From assembly GCA_024233305.1 (NCBI GenBank), contig JACKPV010000031.1, positions 124,001 to 188,000 on the forward strand: a stretch of 64,000 nucleotides of DNA, written 5' to 3'. Shown here in pieces: positions 36,796 through 45,963 of the stretch. The notes below the pieces were generated by a model. That model saw only the letters and a program-made list of their open reading frames with translations. It did no database searches and was not told the DNA's origin. The position numbers were made by a program, and so were the translations under genes. The stretch's first letter is position 1, and each line of letters starts with the position of its first letter. The DNA comes from Verrucomicrobiales bacterium (lineage in GTDB: Bacteria > Verrucomicrobiota > Verrucomicrobiia > Limisphaerales > J093).

Positions 36796-37845
36796 TCAGC
36801 TTTCAAAGGCCAGCTTCCGGACCGCTTCCGCCCGGGCCGGCGGACGGACGAGACCCCGGACCCGTTCGCGGATCAGGGCGTCGCAGCGCGCAATCTCCTC
36901 CTGGCGCTGCCGCATCGCTTCGCCCGCGATGGCCTGCAAGTCGTCGACGTTGTAAACGAACACGCCGTCCAACTCGTTCACCGCCGGGTCGATGTCCCGC
37001 GGCACCGCCAGGTCGATCAGGAGCAACGGCTGGTTGTTGCGCGCCGCGAGGCGGGGTTTGAGCAGGTCCGGCGTGACCACGTAGTGCGGCGCGGAGGTGC
37101 TGCTGATGACGACGTCGATCCGCGTCAGCTCGTCCGGCCACGTCTCGAAGGGCACCGCTTCCCCACCAAGTTCCGCGGCGAGTTTTTGGGCCCGTTCGGG
37201 AGAACGGTTGGTGACACGCAGGCCCCGCGCGCCGCGGGAAAGCATCGCCTTGGCCGCCTTTTCCCCGGTGTCGCCGGCGCCGATCACGAGCACGCTGCTC
37301 CGTTCGAGGGTGTCGAAGATCCGTCCGGCGAGGTCGACAGCAACCGAGCTTACGGACACCGTGCCGCGCTGGATATTGGTCTCGGTGCGAATCTGCTTGG
37401 CGACGTTGAACGCGCGCTGGAAGGCCTTGTTGAGGCTCCGGCCGGTGGCACCGCAGCGCAGGGCAAGGTCATAGGCCTTCTTCAACTGGCCCAGGATCTC
37501 GGTCTCGCCCAGCACCATCGAATCCAGGCCCGAAGCCACCCGGAACAGATGCACCAGACTTTCCGGCTCCTCGAACACGTAGAGGTCGTCCGGCCCCACT
37601 TCGGCGACCGACCGCGAGGCGAGCAGGAACTGGCGGGCCGCAGCCGCCAGACCGGCGCCCTCGCCTTCACCGGCGACGTAGAGTTCCACCCGGTTGCAGG
37701 TCGAGAGTATCGCCCCTTCATCCGCCACGCCCTCCCGACGCAACCGCTCGAGACCGGGCGCGATTTCCGACTCGGCGAACGCCAAGCGCTCCCGGACGGC
37801 GACCGGGGCAGTGCGATGATTCACGCCGACAACGACAACCGCCAT
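36796..37845 (-). CDS. hemA: Glutamyl-tRNA reductase
   Basis: A 349-residue enzyme reducing Glu-tRNA to glutamate-1-semialdehyde, the first committed step of tetrapyrrole synthesis by the C5 route. The N-terminus VVGVNHRTAPVAVRERLAF and catalytic Cys50 (LSTCNRVELY) are classic. GLDSMVLGETEILGQLKKAY and the NADPH loop VIGAGDTGEKAAKAM are present. It is somewhat shorter than average at the C-terminal dimerisation helix. It lies 3 bases after ccsA and 3 bases before hemC. Confidence 0.97.
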   Translation of the reverse strand: MAVVVVGVNHRTAPVAVRERLAFAESEIAPGLERLRREGVADEGAILSTCNRVELYVAGEGEGAGLAAAARQFLLASRSVAEVGPDDLYVFEEPESLVHLFRVASGLDSMVLGETEILGQLKKAYDLALRCGATGRSLNKAFQRAFNVAKQIRTETNIQRGTVSVSSVAVDLAGRIFDTLERSSVLVIGAGDTGEKAAKAMLSRGARGLRVTNRSPERAQKLAAELGGEAVPFETWPDELTRIDVVISSTSAPHYVVTPDLLKPRLAARNNQPLLLIDLAVPRDIDPAVNELDGVFVYNVDDLQAIAGEAMRQRQEEIARCDALIRERVRGLVRPPARAEAVRKLAFES

Positions 37846-37848
37846 GAG

Positions 37849-38670
37849 CTACGGGTTATGGATCGGGGAAAGGAGGTTGGTGCCCCAGAAGGTCAGCATC
37901 ACAAAGGCGAACGTGCCGACCACGCTCCAGGCAAACCGGCGCCCGCCGCGCGCCGCCCGCCACCGGAGCAGGATCATCGCCAGGTAGGCCAGCCAGACGC
38001 ACGCCGACCAGACCACCTTGGCATCCGGCTGGAAGACGCTGCCCTTTTCGTGCCGCAGCCAGCTGGCGCCCATCATGAGGCCGACGGTCAGCAGACCGAA
38101 GCCCGCCAGCAGCAGCCGCCAGCTCACCTTCTCGAGCCGCTGGATCGGCGGGATGAACGCCGCGAAGGCGCGCAGCTTGCGATGCTTGAGATCGTGCTCC
38201 TGCATCAGGAACATCGCCGCCGCCAGCGCCGCCAATCCGAACGTCCCGTAGGCCAGCAGCGTCAGCGAGGCATGCAGGCTCGCCAGCCCCTTCCAAAAAG
38301 GCGGCTCGGCGATGGTCGCGTCCAAGGGAGGCATCAAACCGAACACCCCGAGGCCGAACAACACCGGCGAAGCCACCACGGGAATGAAGCCGAACCGTGG
38401 CGCCAAGCCCGTGCCCACCGCGGCGACCGCCAGCGCCCAGGTCACGAACATGCTGGCCTCAAACAGGTTGTTCACCGGACAGCGGGCGAACGACACGCCG
38501 CGAATGAACATCGCCGTGATGTGAAAAGCCAGCCCGCCCAGCACCAGAAAAAGACTCACCCGATCGTCCCGCCGGAAACCGCGGCGCCAGAGAAAGACGG
38601 CGTACAAGGTGCTGATGCCGTAGAAGACCACGGCCAGCAGAAAGTAATGACGATCCGTCATCCCGAACAC
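37849..38670 (-). CDS. CcsA/HemX-type cytochrome c assembly membrane protein
   Basis: A 273-residue membrane protein with about eight hydrophobic segments. The order of segments and motifs (RCPVNNLFEASMFVTWAL; QPDAKVVWSACVWLAYLAMI; a terminal FWGTNLLSPIHN) fits the CcsA/CcmC/HemX family that handles haem for cytochrome c maturation or modulates HemA. Its position directly upstream of hemA is the classic HemX context. The ATG at 38670 is used; an ATG three codons later (MTDRHYF) is equally possible. Confidence 0.88.
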   Translation of the reverse strand: MFGMTDRHYFLLAVVFYGISTLYAVFLWRRGFRRDDRVSLFLVLGGLAFHITAMFIRGVSFARCPVNNLFEASMFVTWALAVAAVGTGLAPRFGFIPVVASPVLFGLGVFGLMPPLDATIAEPPFWKGLASLHASLTLLAYGTFGLAALAAAMFLMQEHDLKHRKLRAFAAFIPPIQRLEKVSWRLLLAGFGLLTVGLMMGASWLRHEKGSVFQPDAKVVWSACVWLAYLAMILLRWRAARGGRRFAWSVVGTFAFVMLTFWGTNLLSPIHNP

Positions 38671-38810
38671 GAGGGCAGCTTACCGAAGCACCGCGCAGCA
38701 TCAAGACGCAACATGGCCCGGGCGAGAAGCCCACCCCCCTCCGCGGCCCGACCTCGGTCGTCCCCCGACTTTTCGGGCAGCCATCACCCGAGTGTGCTAC
38801 TCTCCCGAGC

Positions 38811-39728
38811 ATGAAACACCGGCTCATCGCCTCGCTCCTCCCGGCCCTCGCCGCCGGGTGCCTCGCCACCGCCGCCGCCGAACTCGGCATCCCTGCCCCG
38901 TCGCTCCAGATCAGCGAATGGGTCAAGGGCACGCCCCAGAACCTCGCCGACGGGAAGGGCAAGGGCCTTTACGTCGTCGAGTTCTGGGCCACCTGGTGCC
39001 CGCCATGCCGCACCAGCATCCCCCATCTGACCGACGTGCAGAAGGAGTTCAAGCAGGACCACGTGACGGTGATCGGCATCAGCGACGAGGCCCCGGCAAA
39101 GGTGCGTTCCTTCGTCGAATCGCTCGGGGACAAGATGGACTACGTGGTGGCCATTGATGACGCCAGGAAGACCAGCGCCGATTACATGAAAGCGTTCGGC
39201 CAGGGCGGCATTCCGCACGCGTTCATCGTCGATCGCGAGGGCCGGATCGCCTGGCACGGTCATCCGATGGCCGGCCTCGACCTCGCCCTCAAACAAATGA
39301 TCGCGGGCACGTACGACATCGCGGAGACGCGCCGGGCGCTGGCGGCGGAAAGCCGGCTGCGGGACTACCTCGATTTGGTCTCCGCGGAATCCCTGCCGGC
39401 GGAGGCCGCCAGCTCGGGCGCCGAACTCGTGCAGGATCTCAAGTCCAATCCCGGCGCCTTGAACACCCTGGCCTGGGCCATCCTGACGCATCCCCGAATC
39501 AAGCACCGCGACCTCGCGCTGGCCCGGCAGGCGGCCAAACTGGCCTACGACGCCACCGGTGGCAAGGACGCCGCCATCACCGACACCTACGCCCGCGCGA
39601 TGTTTGACAGCGGCAACCCGACCGAAGCCATCCGCCTGCAGAAGGAAGCGGTTGCCGCCTGCGCCGACGAGAACCTCCGCGCCCAACTGCAAGCAGTGCT
39701 CGCCGGCTACGAGGACCAGGCCAGGTGA
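38811..39728 (+). CDS. Secreted TlpA-like thioredoxin with helical C-terminal domain
   Basis: A 305-residue protein with a Sec signal (MKHRLIASLLPALAAGCLAT). A thioredoxin-fold domain has the redox motif Cys63-Pro-Pro-Cys66 (FWATWCPPCRTSIPHL), the cis-Pro segment GGIPHAFIVDREGRI and TlpA-type length. Residues from about 175 on are helical with TPR-like character (NTLAWAILTH, LARQAAKLAYDATGG, NPTEAIRLQKEAV). It probably reduces periplasmic disulfides or thiols, and could assist cytochrome c maturation given the divergent ccsA gene 140 bases away; that link is inference. Confidence 0.88.
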   Translation: MKHRLIASLLPALAAGCLATAAAELGIPAPSLQISEWVKGTPQNLADGKGKGLYVVEFWATWCPPCRTSIPHLTDVQKEFKQDHVTVIGISDEAPAKVRSFVESLGDKMDYVVAIDDARKTSADYMKAFGQGGIPHAFIVDREGRIAWHGHPMAGLDLALKQMIAGTYDIAETRRALAAESRLRDYLDLVSAESLPAEAASSGAELVQDLKSNPGALNTLAWAILTHPRIKHRDLALARQAAKLAYDATGGKDAAITDTYARAMFDSGNPTEAIRLQKEAVAACADENLRAQLQAVLAGYEDQAR

Positions 39729-39857
39729 CGACGACCGCCGCCGGGTCTTTCGGCTTGTCGCGTGCCCGGACCGCCTTACCATCGCGACGTGACGTCACCC
39801 GGAAACCCGTGAGCGGGCCGGGTGTTCCTTCAGCGAACGACAGACCGGAATCGAGCC

Positions 39858-40991
39858 ATGAACAATCCCATCTGGGTCATGACCTCCGCCTTCAAGGCCC
39901 TGACCCGTCAGCAGATCATCGAAAAGACCCGGATCATCAACGCCCAGGGCATGGAGCTTTGCGTGTTCCGACGCGGCGGCACCCGCGCCGACCACGTCGC
40001 CACGCACATCGATTACGAACGGTTCGGCCCCGACGACGCGCGGCGGCTCGTTGACGAATGCAACGCGGCCGGTCTCCGGTTCTCGGTCGGCGCCTATGAC
40101 AATCTCATCGGCGGCGACCCGGCCAGCCGGGTGGCGAATCAGAACCACATCCTGCAACTCATCCGGATCGCCGCGCTCTGCGGCGGCGGCGCCAACGGCG
40201 TGAACGTCGGCACCTTCGTCGGCTACAACCACGAACTTGGCGTCCAGGACAACGGCTTCGAGAAGAACCTCGAGGAATACGCCCGCGTGTTCACGCCCAT
40301 CGTGAAGTATGCCGAAAGCCTCGGTGTCACGGTCATCTACGAGAACTGCCCGATGGAGGGCTGGATGCCGCCCACCACGCCCACCACCTACAACAACCTG
40401 CCCGGGACCCTCGCCGCCCGGAAGCTGATGTACACGCTGATCCCGAGCGCGGCGCACGGCGAGACCTACGATCCTTCGCACGACGTCTGGCAGAACCTCG
40501 ACCCGGTCGACGTCATCCGGGCCAGCGACATGCAGCGGATCAAGCACGTGCACGTGAAGGGCACGCGCAATCTCGCGACCTCCGCTCGCATCCATTGGGG
40601 CGCGCTCTACCCGATGCAGTCCGTGAACGCGGAACTTGCCGCGAAGGCCGGAGTGCCCGTCCCCGCAAACGAGTGGGACCGCCATCATTACGAGCCGATG
40701 CTCCCGGGCTTCGGCGGTTACGACAGCATGGACTGGCGGGCGTTCCTGCAGGTGTTGATGGAGCGGGATTTCAACGGGCCGTTCGTGATCGAGAACGAAG
40801 GCGCGAACTCCGCGCACACGGGCAATCTCGGCGCCACGGTACAGGGCTTCGCCGCGGCGGTGCTGTGCCTCGCTCCCATCGTCTGGCCGCTCGGACCGGA
40901 CGGCTACGCCCTCGACCGCACCCAGCATCCGCCCCTGACCGAACCGTCCGGCAAGGACCTGCCCATCGTGACGATGGAGCAACTGGGCTGA
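39858..40991 (+). CDS. Sugar phosphate isomerase/epimerase-like TIM-barrel protein
   Basis: A 377-residue cytoplasmic protein of the xylose-isomerase-like TIM-barrel superfamily. It shows metal-site patterns: TVIYENCPMEGW (strand ending in Glu), DPSHDVWQNLD (Asp/His) and IKHVHVKGT (His on strand 7), and a final Glu in GPFVIENEG. The ATG at 39858 fits the family start; an earlier GTG would add a polar tail. The substrate is unknown. It lies upstream of the CDGSH gene on the same strand, 140 bases away. Confidence 0.82.
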   Translation: MNNPIWVMTSAFKALTRQQIIEKTRIINAQGMELCVFRRGGTRADHVATHIDYERFGPDDARRLVDECNAAGLRFSVGAYDNLIGGDPASRVANQNHILQLIRIAALCGGGANGVNVGTFVGYNHELGVQDNGFEKNLEEYARVFTPIVKYAESLGVTVIYENCPMEGWMPPTTPTTYNNLPGTLAARKLMYTLIPSAAHGETYDPSHDVWQNLDPVDVIRASDMQRIKHVHVKGTRNLATSARIHWGALYPMQSVNAELAAKAGVPVPANEWDRHHYEPMLPGFGGYDSMDWRAFLQVLMERDFNGPFVIENEGANSAHTGNLGATVQGFAAAVLCLAPIVWPLGPDGYALDRTQHPPLTEPSGKDLPIVTMEQLG

Positions 40992-41131
40992 GGCGTCCGG
41001 CGGATTGGCGGCTGGTCGCGCGACGGCACTTGGCGCCACCCGCTGGCCGAACCGAGCGTCCGCAGGGACCGCAGAGACGGAGCAGCGACTCAAAGATTGC
41101 GCCGGGCCCGGGACCGGCACAGTATCCGGGC

Positions 41132-41371
41132 ATGGCTGAACCGATTGTCTTTCAGAAGTCACCCCTGGTGCAGAAGATGGCGCCGGGCACCTACTGGTTT
41201 TGCGCCTGCGGACGTTCCGGGTCGCAGCCGACCTGCGACGGTTCGCACAAGGGAACCGGCTTGGGCCCCATCAAAACCGAAATCGCCGCGGAAAAGCAGG
41301 TCGCCTGGTGCGGCTGCAAGAAGAGCGAAGACCTGCCCTACTGCGACGGTACCCACCGAACGCTTCCCTGA
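41132..41371 (+). CDS. Double CDGSH-type iron-sulfur protein
   Basis: A 79-residue protein with two complete CDGSH (mitoNEET-type) motifs: Cys24, Cys26, Cys35, His39 (CACGRSGSQPTCDGSH) and Cys60, Cys62, Cys71, His75 (CGCKKSEDLPYCDGTH). Each should bind a 2Fe-2S cluster through three Cys and one His. Tandem small CDGSH proteins of this size occur in bacteria; their function is uncertain (redox or cluster transfer). It stands between two TIM-barrel isomerase genes, 22 bases before the second. Confidence 0.92.
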   Translation: MAEPIVFQKSPLVQKMAPGTYWFCACGRSGSQPTCDGSHKGTGLGPIKTEIAAEKQVAWCGCKKSEDLPYCDGTHRTLP

Positions 41372-41393
41372 ACCCCCTTTCCCGCCCTCTGTG

Positions 41394-42383
41394 ATGAGAA
41401 CCACCCGCCGCCATTTCCTCACCACCGCCGCGCTCGCCACGGCGGCTCCCGTCCTTGGCCAGAACGCGCCCCGGCCCGGCCCGGCCCCACGGCGCCGCGT
41501 CAAGCTCGGGGTTTCCACTTATTCCTACTGGCATTTCCGCACCGAGCGCGTGCCGATTGAGACCGTCATTGACAAGGCCGCCGCGCTCGGCGTGGAAGGC
41601 GTCGACATCCTCCATCGGCAGATGGACATCGGCGAGAAGGAGCCCTTGACCGCGGAGCACCGGGCCTACCTGCGCAAGCTCAAGCGCCACGCCTTCACCC
41701 GCGGCACGGACCTGATCGCGCTGTCGATCCACCAGGACTTCGTCGATCCCGATCCCGATTACCGTCGAACCCAGATCGCCCACACCGAGAAGTGCATCGA
41801 GATCGCCTACGAACTCGGCGTGCCCTGCATCCGACTGAACTCGGGGCGCTGGAACACCATCCAGTCCTTCGACGACTTGATGGCCGCCCGCGGCGTCGAG
41901 CCCATCCTGCCCGGCCACACCGAGGCCGACGGTTTCAACTGGTGCATCGACAGCATCGAGAAATGTCTGCCGAAGGCAGCGGAATGCGGCGTTTTGCTTG
42001 CGCTCGAGAACCACTGGGGACTGACCAGCACCCCGCAGGGATTGCTGCGGATCGTCAACGCGATCGAGTCGCCGTGGCTCGGGGTGTTGATGGACACCGG
42101 CAACTTCCTCGAGGACCCCTACGAGAAGCTCGAGATGATCGCGCCCAAGACCGTTTTCGTTCAGGCGAAGACCTACCCCGGCGGCGGCGAATGGTACACG
42201 CTCGACCTCGACTACCCGCGCATCGCCGGCATCCTGGAGAAGGCGGGCTACCAGGGCTATGTCTCGCTCGAAATGGAGGGCAAAGCCGACCCGGACACCG
42301 CGGTGGCGCAAAGCGTGACGGAACTGCGCCGCGCCTTCGGTGGCCGGGGTCGCGGCCCCGGCGGCCGGCAACGCCAGGCCTGA
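41394..42383 (+). CDS. Tat-exported sugar isomerase/epimerase-like TIM-barrel protein
   Basis: A 329-residue protein. The N-terminus is a Tat signal with Arg5-Arg6 (MRTTRRHFLTTAALATAA). The mature domain is a xylose-isomerase-like TIM barrel with metal-ligand strands: CGVLLALENHWGLTST, LGVLMDTGNFLEDPYEKL, VFVQAKTYPGGGEWYTLD and GYVSLEMEGKADPDTAV. A Gly/Arg-rich tail ends it. The family includes epimerases and inosose dehydratase relatives; the substrate is unknown. It pairs in character with the Tat-exported Gfo/Idh/MocA protein at 399-1823, a common verrucomicrobial theme. Confidence 0.85.
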   Translation: MRTTRRHFLTTAALATAAPVLGQNAPRPGPAPRRRVKLGVSTYSYWHFRTERVPIETVIDKAAALGVEGVDILHRQMDIGEKEPLTAEHRAYLRKLKRHAFTRGTDLIALSIHQDFVDPDPDYRRTQIAHTEKCIEIAYELGVPCIRLNSGRWNTIQSFDDLMAARGVEPILPGHTEADGFNWCIDSIEKCLPKAAECGVLLALENHWGLTSTPQGLLRIVNAIESPWLGVLMDTGNFLEDPYEKLEMIAPKTVFVQAKTYPGGGEWYTLDLDYPRIAGILEKAGYQGYVSLEMEGKADPDTAVAQSVTELRRAFGGRGRGPGGRQRQA

Positions 42384-42455
42384 GCGCCGTGGATCACGCA
42401 CCGGGCGGAGCGCGGGGAAATCGAACCTGCCTCCGTCCCGCGCGTCGACGGACGT

Positions 42456-44291
42456 TCAGAGGCGGCAGAGCGCGTCCTTGACGATCCAACCGGAGGCCTC
42501 GAGTGCCTGGCGGGCCGACCCGGCTTCTGCACCGGTGATTTCCTGCACGATCCGGACAGCCCGGTCGCGGAGCTTCAGGTTCGACGGGTTAAGGTCGATC
42601 ATCAGGTTGCTCGCCACCTTGCCCAGCCGCACCATCGCGAGCGTCGTGAGGATGTTCAGCACCAGCTTGGTTGCCGTGCCGGCTTTCAACCGCGTCGAGC
42701 CGGTGAGGAGTTCGGGACCGGTTTTCGGACAGATGACGAGCGAAGGCCGGATTGCGGCAGGGTAACGAAGCCGCGAATTGAAGCACAAAAGAATCGTCTG
42801 CGCGCCGCGGCGGCGCGCCTCCTCCAGCGCCCCCCAAACGAACCGGGTGCGACCGCTGGCCGCAATGCCGACTACTACGTCGCCCGGACGGACGGCACGG
42901 AACTCGACTGCCCGGACGCCAGCGTCCAAGTCATCCTCCGCTCCCTCGACCGCCGACCAGAGCGCCCGTTGCCCCCCGGCCATGAGGCCCTGCACCATCT
43001 CCGGCTCGGCGCGGAAGGTCGGCGGGCATTCACTCGCGTCCAGCACCCCGAGCCGCCCGCTGGTGCCGGCGCCCACGTAGAAAAGCCGTCCCCCGCGGCG
43101 AAAAGCCTGCTCCACCAAACGCACCGCCCGCGCGATCACCTCCGCCTGTCCGGACAGGGCCTCCTCGACAAAGCGTTCCTCAGCGATCATCAACCGGACC
43201 GCGGCCGGCAAAGCCATCCGGTCCAGGCGCATCGAACGCGGATTGCGCTCCTCGGTTGAAGCCAGCCCGGTGGCAACCGGCAGGCTTTCGGCGGACGCCA
43301 CCAGAGGCGGTTTCGCCGCCGACCGTCGACGCGTCGGCGCCGGACGTCCGGCCTCCTCCCAGGCCCGGCGGGCGAGTTCGACCGCGCCCCAGGCTGCCTC
43401 CCGTCGTCCGAAGCAGACTTCCGCCCCCGGGATTCCCTCCCGCAGCATCCGGCGCAGAGGGGCGGCCACCGGAAACTCCCGCCGGAGCACACCACCCGAA
43501 AGCAGAAACTGCATGCGCTCCCCCTCCCCGACGAGCCGCCGCGCGCACGTCAGGGCGTCCCGGGCAAGAGCCTCCGCCGCCTCCCTTACAATCGCTGCCG
43601 CCAGCCGGTCGCGGCGTTGGGCCAGTCGGAAGACCTCGGCGCACAACACCGCGATGTCCGTCTTGGCCGCAGACAGCGACCAGTCGACCAGTTCCTCAGG
43701 CTCGTTGAACTGGAGGGACCGGAGCAACGCCGGGCCGAGCGCCGGCCAGCGCCCCGTTTCTTCGAACACTTCGATCACCCGGCGCAACGCCTCCCGCCCG
43801 ATGGCATAGCCGCTGCCGCGGTCCCCAAGGACATGCCCCCATCCGCCGACGCGGGCGGTCTTTCCTGCCGCGCTTCGCCCGAAGGCGCACGCGCCGGTTC
43901 CGCTCAGGACGAGCACCCGCGCCCCCACAGCGGGACGCCCGGTTTCGTCCGCCGTGAGCGCCGTCTCCAGGTCGTTGCCCAGCCAGCAGGGGGTCCCGGG
44001 CCAAACCCGTTCCACCGCGGTCTGGATACGCGCCACATCCGCCGCGCCCCGGGCTCCGGCGAATCCCAGTCCGAGCGCCAGCGGACGCGGGCAAAGCCGG
44101 GCCAGCTGCCGCAAATGGCCGCGCAGCTGCGTGTCGTTGAGCAGACGCACATTCGCCGGCCCCAGGTCAAAGCGCCGTTGCAGGCGCCCGTCCGCGCCGG
44201 CGAGCAACACGACGGAATGCGTCGCGCCGCAATCCGCGCCCAGCAGCACGGCGTGACCGCCCGGGGCAAACTCGTTAACCGGTGGTTTCAT
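42456..44291 (-). CDS. murQ: Fused N-acetylhexosamine kinase / N-acetylmuramic acid 6-phosphate etherase
   Basis: A 611-residue bifunctional protein. Residues 1 to about 320 form a BadF/BcrA-type sugar kinase (LGADCGATHSVVLLAGADG; ARVLVLSGTGACAFGRS; GGWGHVLGDRGSGYAIGREA), like GlcNAc or MurNAc kinases. After an Ala/Pro linker, residues from about 345 form MurQ: VGAGTSGRLGVLDASECPPT, GIAASGRTRFVWGAL, TGSTRLKAGTATKLVLNIL and GNLMIDL-like NLMIDLNPSN. Together they could phosphorylate MurNAc and cleave its lactyl ether, giving GlcNAc-6-phosphate for peptidoglycan recycling. It starts 10 bases after the zinc-ribbon gene upstream. Confidence 0.92.
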   Translation of the reverse strand: MKPPVNEFAPGGHAVLLGADCGATHSVVLLAGADGRLQRRFDLGPANVRLLNDTQLRGHLRQLARLCPRPLALGLGFAGARGAADVARIQTAVERVWPGTPCWLGNDLETALTADETGRPAVGARVLVLSGTGACAFGRSAAGKTARVGGWGHVLGDRGSGYAIGREALRRVIEVFEETGRWPALGPALLRSLQFNEPEELVDWSLSAAKTDIAVLCAEVFRLAQRRDRLAAAIVREAAEALARDALTCARRLVGEGERMQFLLSGGVLRREFPVAAPLRRMLREGIPGAEVCFGRREAAWGAVELARRAWEEAGRPAPTRRRSAAKPPLVASAESLPVATGLASTEERNPRSMRLDRMALPAAVRLMIAEERFVEEALSGQAEVIARAVRLVEQAFRRGGRLFYVGAGTSGRLGVLDASECPPTFRAEPEMVQGLMAGGQRALWSAVEGAEDDLDAGVRAVEFRAVRPGDVVVGIAASGRTRFVWGALEEARRRGAQTILLCFNSRLRYPAAIRPSLVICPKTGPELLTGSTRLKAGTATKLVLNILTTLAMVRLGKVASNLMIDLNPSNLKLRDRAVRIVQEITGAEAGSARQALEASGWIVKDALCRL

Positions 44292-44301
44292 CCCGAGGCG
44301 G

Positions 44302-45846
44302 TCAGGGAGCGGTGGACGGAGCCAGGAAGGAAACCCGGACGGGGCGGGCGTTGGTGGCGGACGACGGGGGTGTCAGGGCCACGCTGACGATCCGCCAACC
44401 CACGGGCGCCTCCTGCAAACCAACGCGGGCTTCCCCGTCACCCGCGGCCTCGCGCGGTTTGATGGTGATCGAGTAGTGGCGGTTGGTCGTGTGAACCGGA
44501 GCGCTCCACTGCCAGTCGTTGGTGGTCGAGCCCTGGAAGGCCATTGAGATTCCAGCCAGATCGTTCGTCACCGTCTCCAGGGCGGCCGCGGGCGTCACCC
44601 AACGGGCAGCCCCGAGCAAATCGCCCCGGCCGAGTGCCGCGACGAAGCCGGCCACCGCAGTCTGCATCTGCCCGGCCGCCGCCGGAGCAAGCGTCGGTTC
44701 GGACGGGGTCAGTGGGGTCCAGGCAGGCACCGCAGGCGGACGGTTCCGGGCCGGCCCTCCTCCACCCTCCTCCGGGGCCTCCTTCCCTTTTGGCAGCAAC
44801 AGAACCACGCCCACGATGAGGATCACCAGCGCATTTGCCGCCAGGATGAACACCCCCGTGTGCGGCCCCTGGCGCTCGTCCCCCGTCCGTGACGATTCCG
44901 CGGGCGCGGGAGGCGCAAACGGCGACGCCGACCGCGGACGCGCTGCCTCAACAGGAACCCGGACGGCGGGCGTGGTGGAAGGCGCGAGGACTTCGCCGGC
45001 GGACGCCCCCCCGGCAGCCCGCGCGGAAGCTTCCTCCGCCGTCGCACCGGGCAGCGCTTCCGCGGAATCCGGTGCTTGATGGTCCACCGGCCCGAACGGA
45101 CGGACGACGCCGGCGGATGTCGCTGCTGAACCGGCCTCCGCAGTTGGCTGGTGCTCCGGTTCCGGTCCGAAAGCCGACTCCGGAAGAGAATCCAGCGTTG
45201 AAGAACTCCCTTCCGCTCCAGCCTCGGAAGCGTCCCCTGTCCTTGCCGCGGGAGGCGGCGCTTCCCCCGCTTCCAGCCCATCTCCGCGGCGGGGTTCATC
45301 CGCTGGCTCCGGCATGTCAGCCACGTCCCGAACCTGATCGTCTCCCGTCTCTCCGACGACGGGTCCGGACATTGGCGACGTCCCGAAGGCCCGCGAAAGG
45401 TCGCCCGACCCCGCGCCCTGTTCCCCGGAGGTCGGACTGGAATCCCGCTCGTCGGGAGCCGCGTCCTCCCGTCCGGGTAGGCCTCCCGCGGGAGGCTCGT
45501 CGGGCGGCGGTTCCTGCATCCGGGGTTCCTCCAGCCCGGACGCCGCGGACGGTGGCGCGACCGGCGCAGGGCGAACGGAGGAATCGGGGGGCGGGGGCGG
45601 CGGAGCGAAATCGTAGGCATCCGGTTTGAGGCCGGAAGCAAACGAAGCTGGTGCGGGCTTCGGAGCGGCCGGGGGACGTTTGCCCGGTGGATAGGCCACA
45701 GGCAACGGACTGTCCGTGGCCGGCGGTGGCTCGGGAATGACGATCTCCCCTTCGCATACCGGACACGCGATCAGCTCACCGGCATAGATGGTGCGCGTCT
45801 GGATGCGATGCTGGCACAGACTGCAAACGAACTTGAAATCCCTCAT
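44302..45846 (-). CDS. Zinc-ribbon, proline-rich, single-pass membrane protein with NTF2-like tail (paralogue 1)
   Basis: A 514-residue protein of unknown role. Residues 1-35 are a zinc ribbon with two Cys pairs (FVCSLCQHRIQ; IACPVCEGEIVIP). Residues 40-350 are disordered, rich in Pro, Ala, Glu and Ser. One membrane helix follows (GVFILAANALVILIVGVVLL). The last 110 residues (MQTAVAGFVAALGRGDLLGA, then NRHYSITIKP) look like a DUF4878/SnoaL-type NTF2 fold. The ATG at 45846 aligns with the paralogue's start (MRDFKFVCSLC against MNEFKFICASC). It lies 10 bases upstream of murQ and 117 bases after paralogue 2. Confidence 0.72.
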   Translation of the reverse strand: MRDFKFVCSLCQHRIQTRTIYAGELIACPVCEGEIVIPEPPPATDSPLPVAYPPGKRPPAAPKPAPASFASGLKPDAYDFAPPPPPPDSSVRPAPVAPPSAASGLEEPRMQEPPPDEPPAGGLPGREDAAPDERDSSPTSGEQGAGSGDLSRAFGTSPMSGPVVGETGDDQVRDVADMPEPADEPRRGDGLEAGEAPPPAARTGDASEAGAEGSSSTLDSLPESAFGPEPEHQPTAEAGSAATSAGVVRPFGPVDHQAPDSAEALPGATAEEASARAAGGASAGEVLAPSTTPAVRVPVEAARPRSASPFAPPAPAESSRTGDERQGPHTGVFILAANALVILIVGVVLLLPKGKEAPEEGGGGPARNRPPAVPAWTPLTPSEPTLAPAAAGQMQTAVAGFVAALGRGDLLGAARWVTPAAALETVTNDLAGISMAFQGSTTNDWQWSAPVHTTNRHYSITIKPREAAGDGEARVGLQEAPVGWRIVSVALTPPSSATNARPVRVSFLAPSTAP

Positions 45847-45963
45847 ACCTTCCATATCCCGCAACTCGTCCTGCCGGGAGCTGAACGGCGCGATCCCGCG
45901 CGGTCCCCGATCCCGACGGTCCGCCAGTCCACGACGCCGCACGGCGCCGGGTCTTGCTCCCAA

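Noticed and set aside
35611..38814. 1,067-codon plus-strand frame opposite hemC, hemA and ccsA
   Set aside because: Shadow of three conserved haem-biosynthesis genes.
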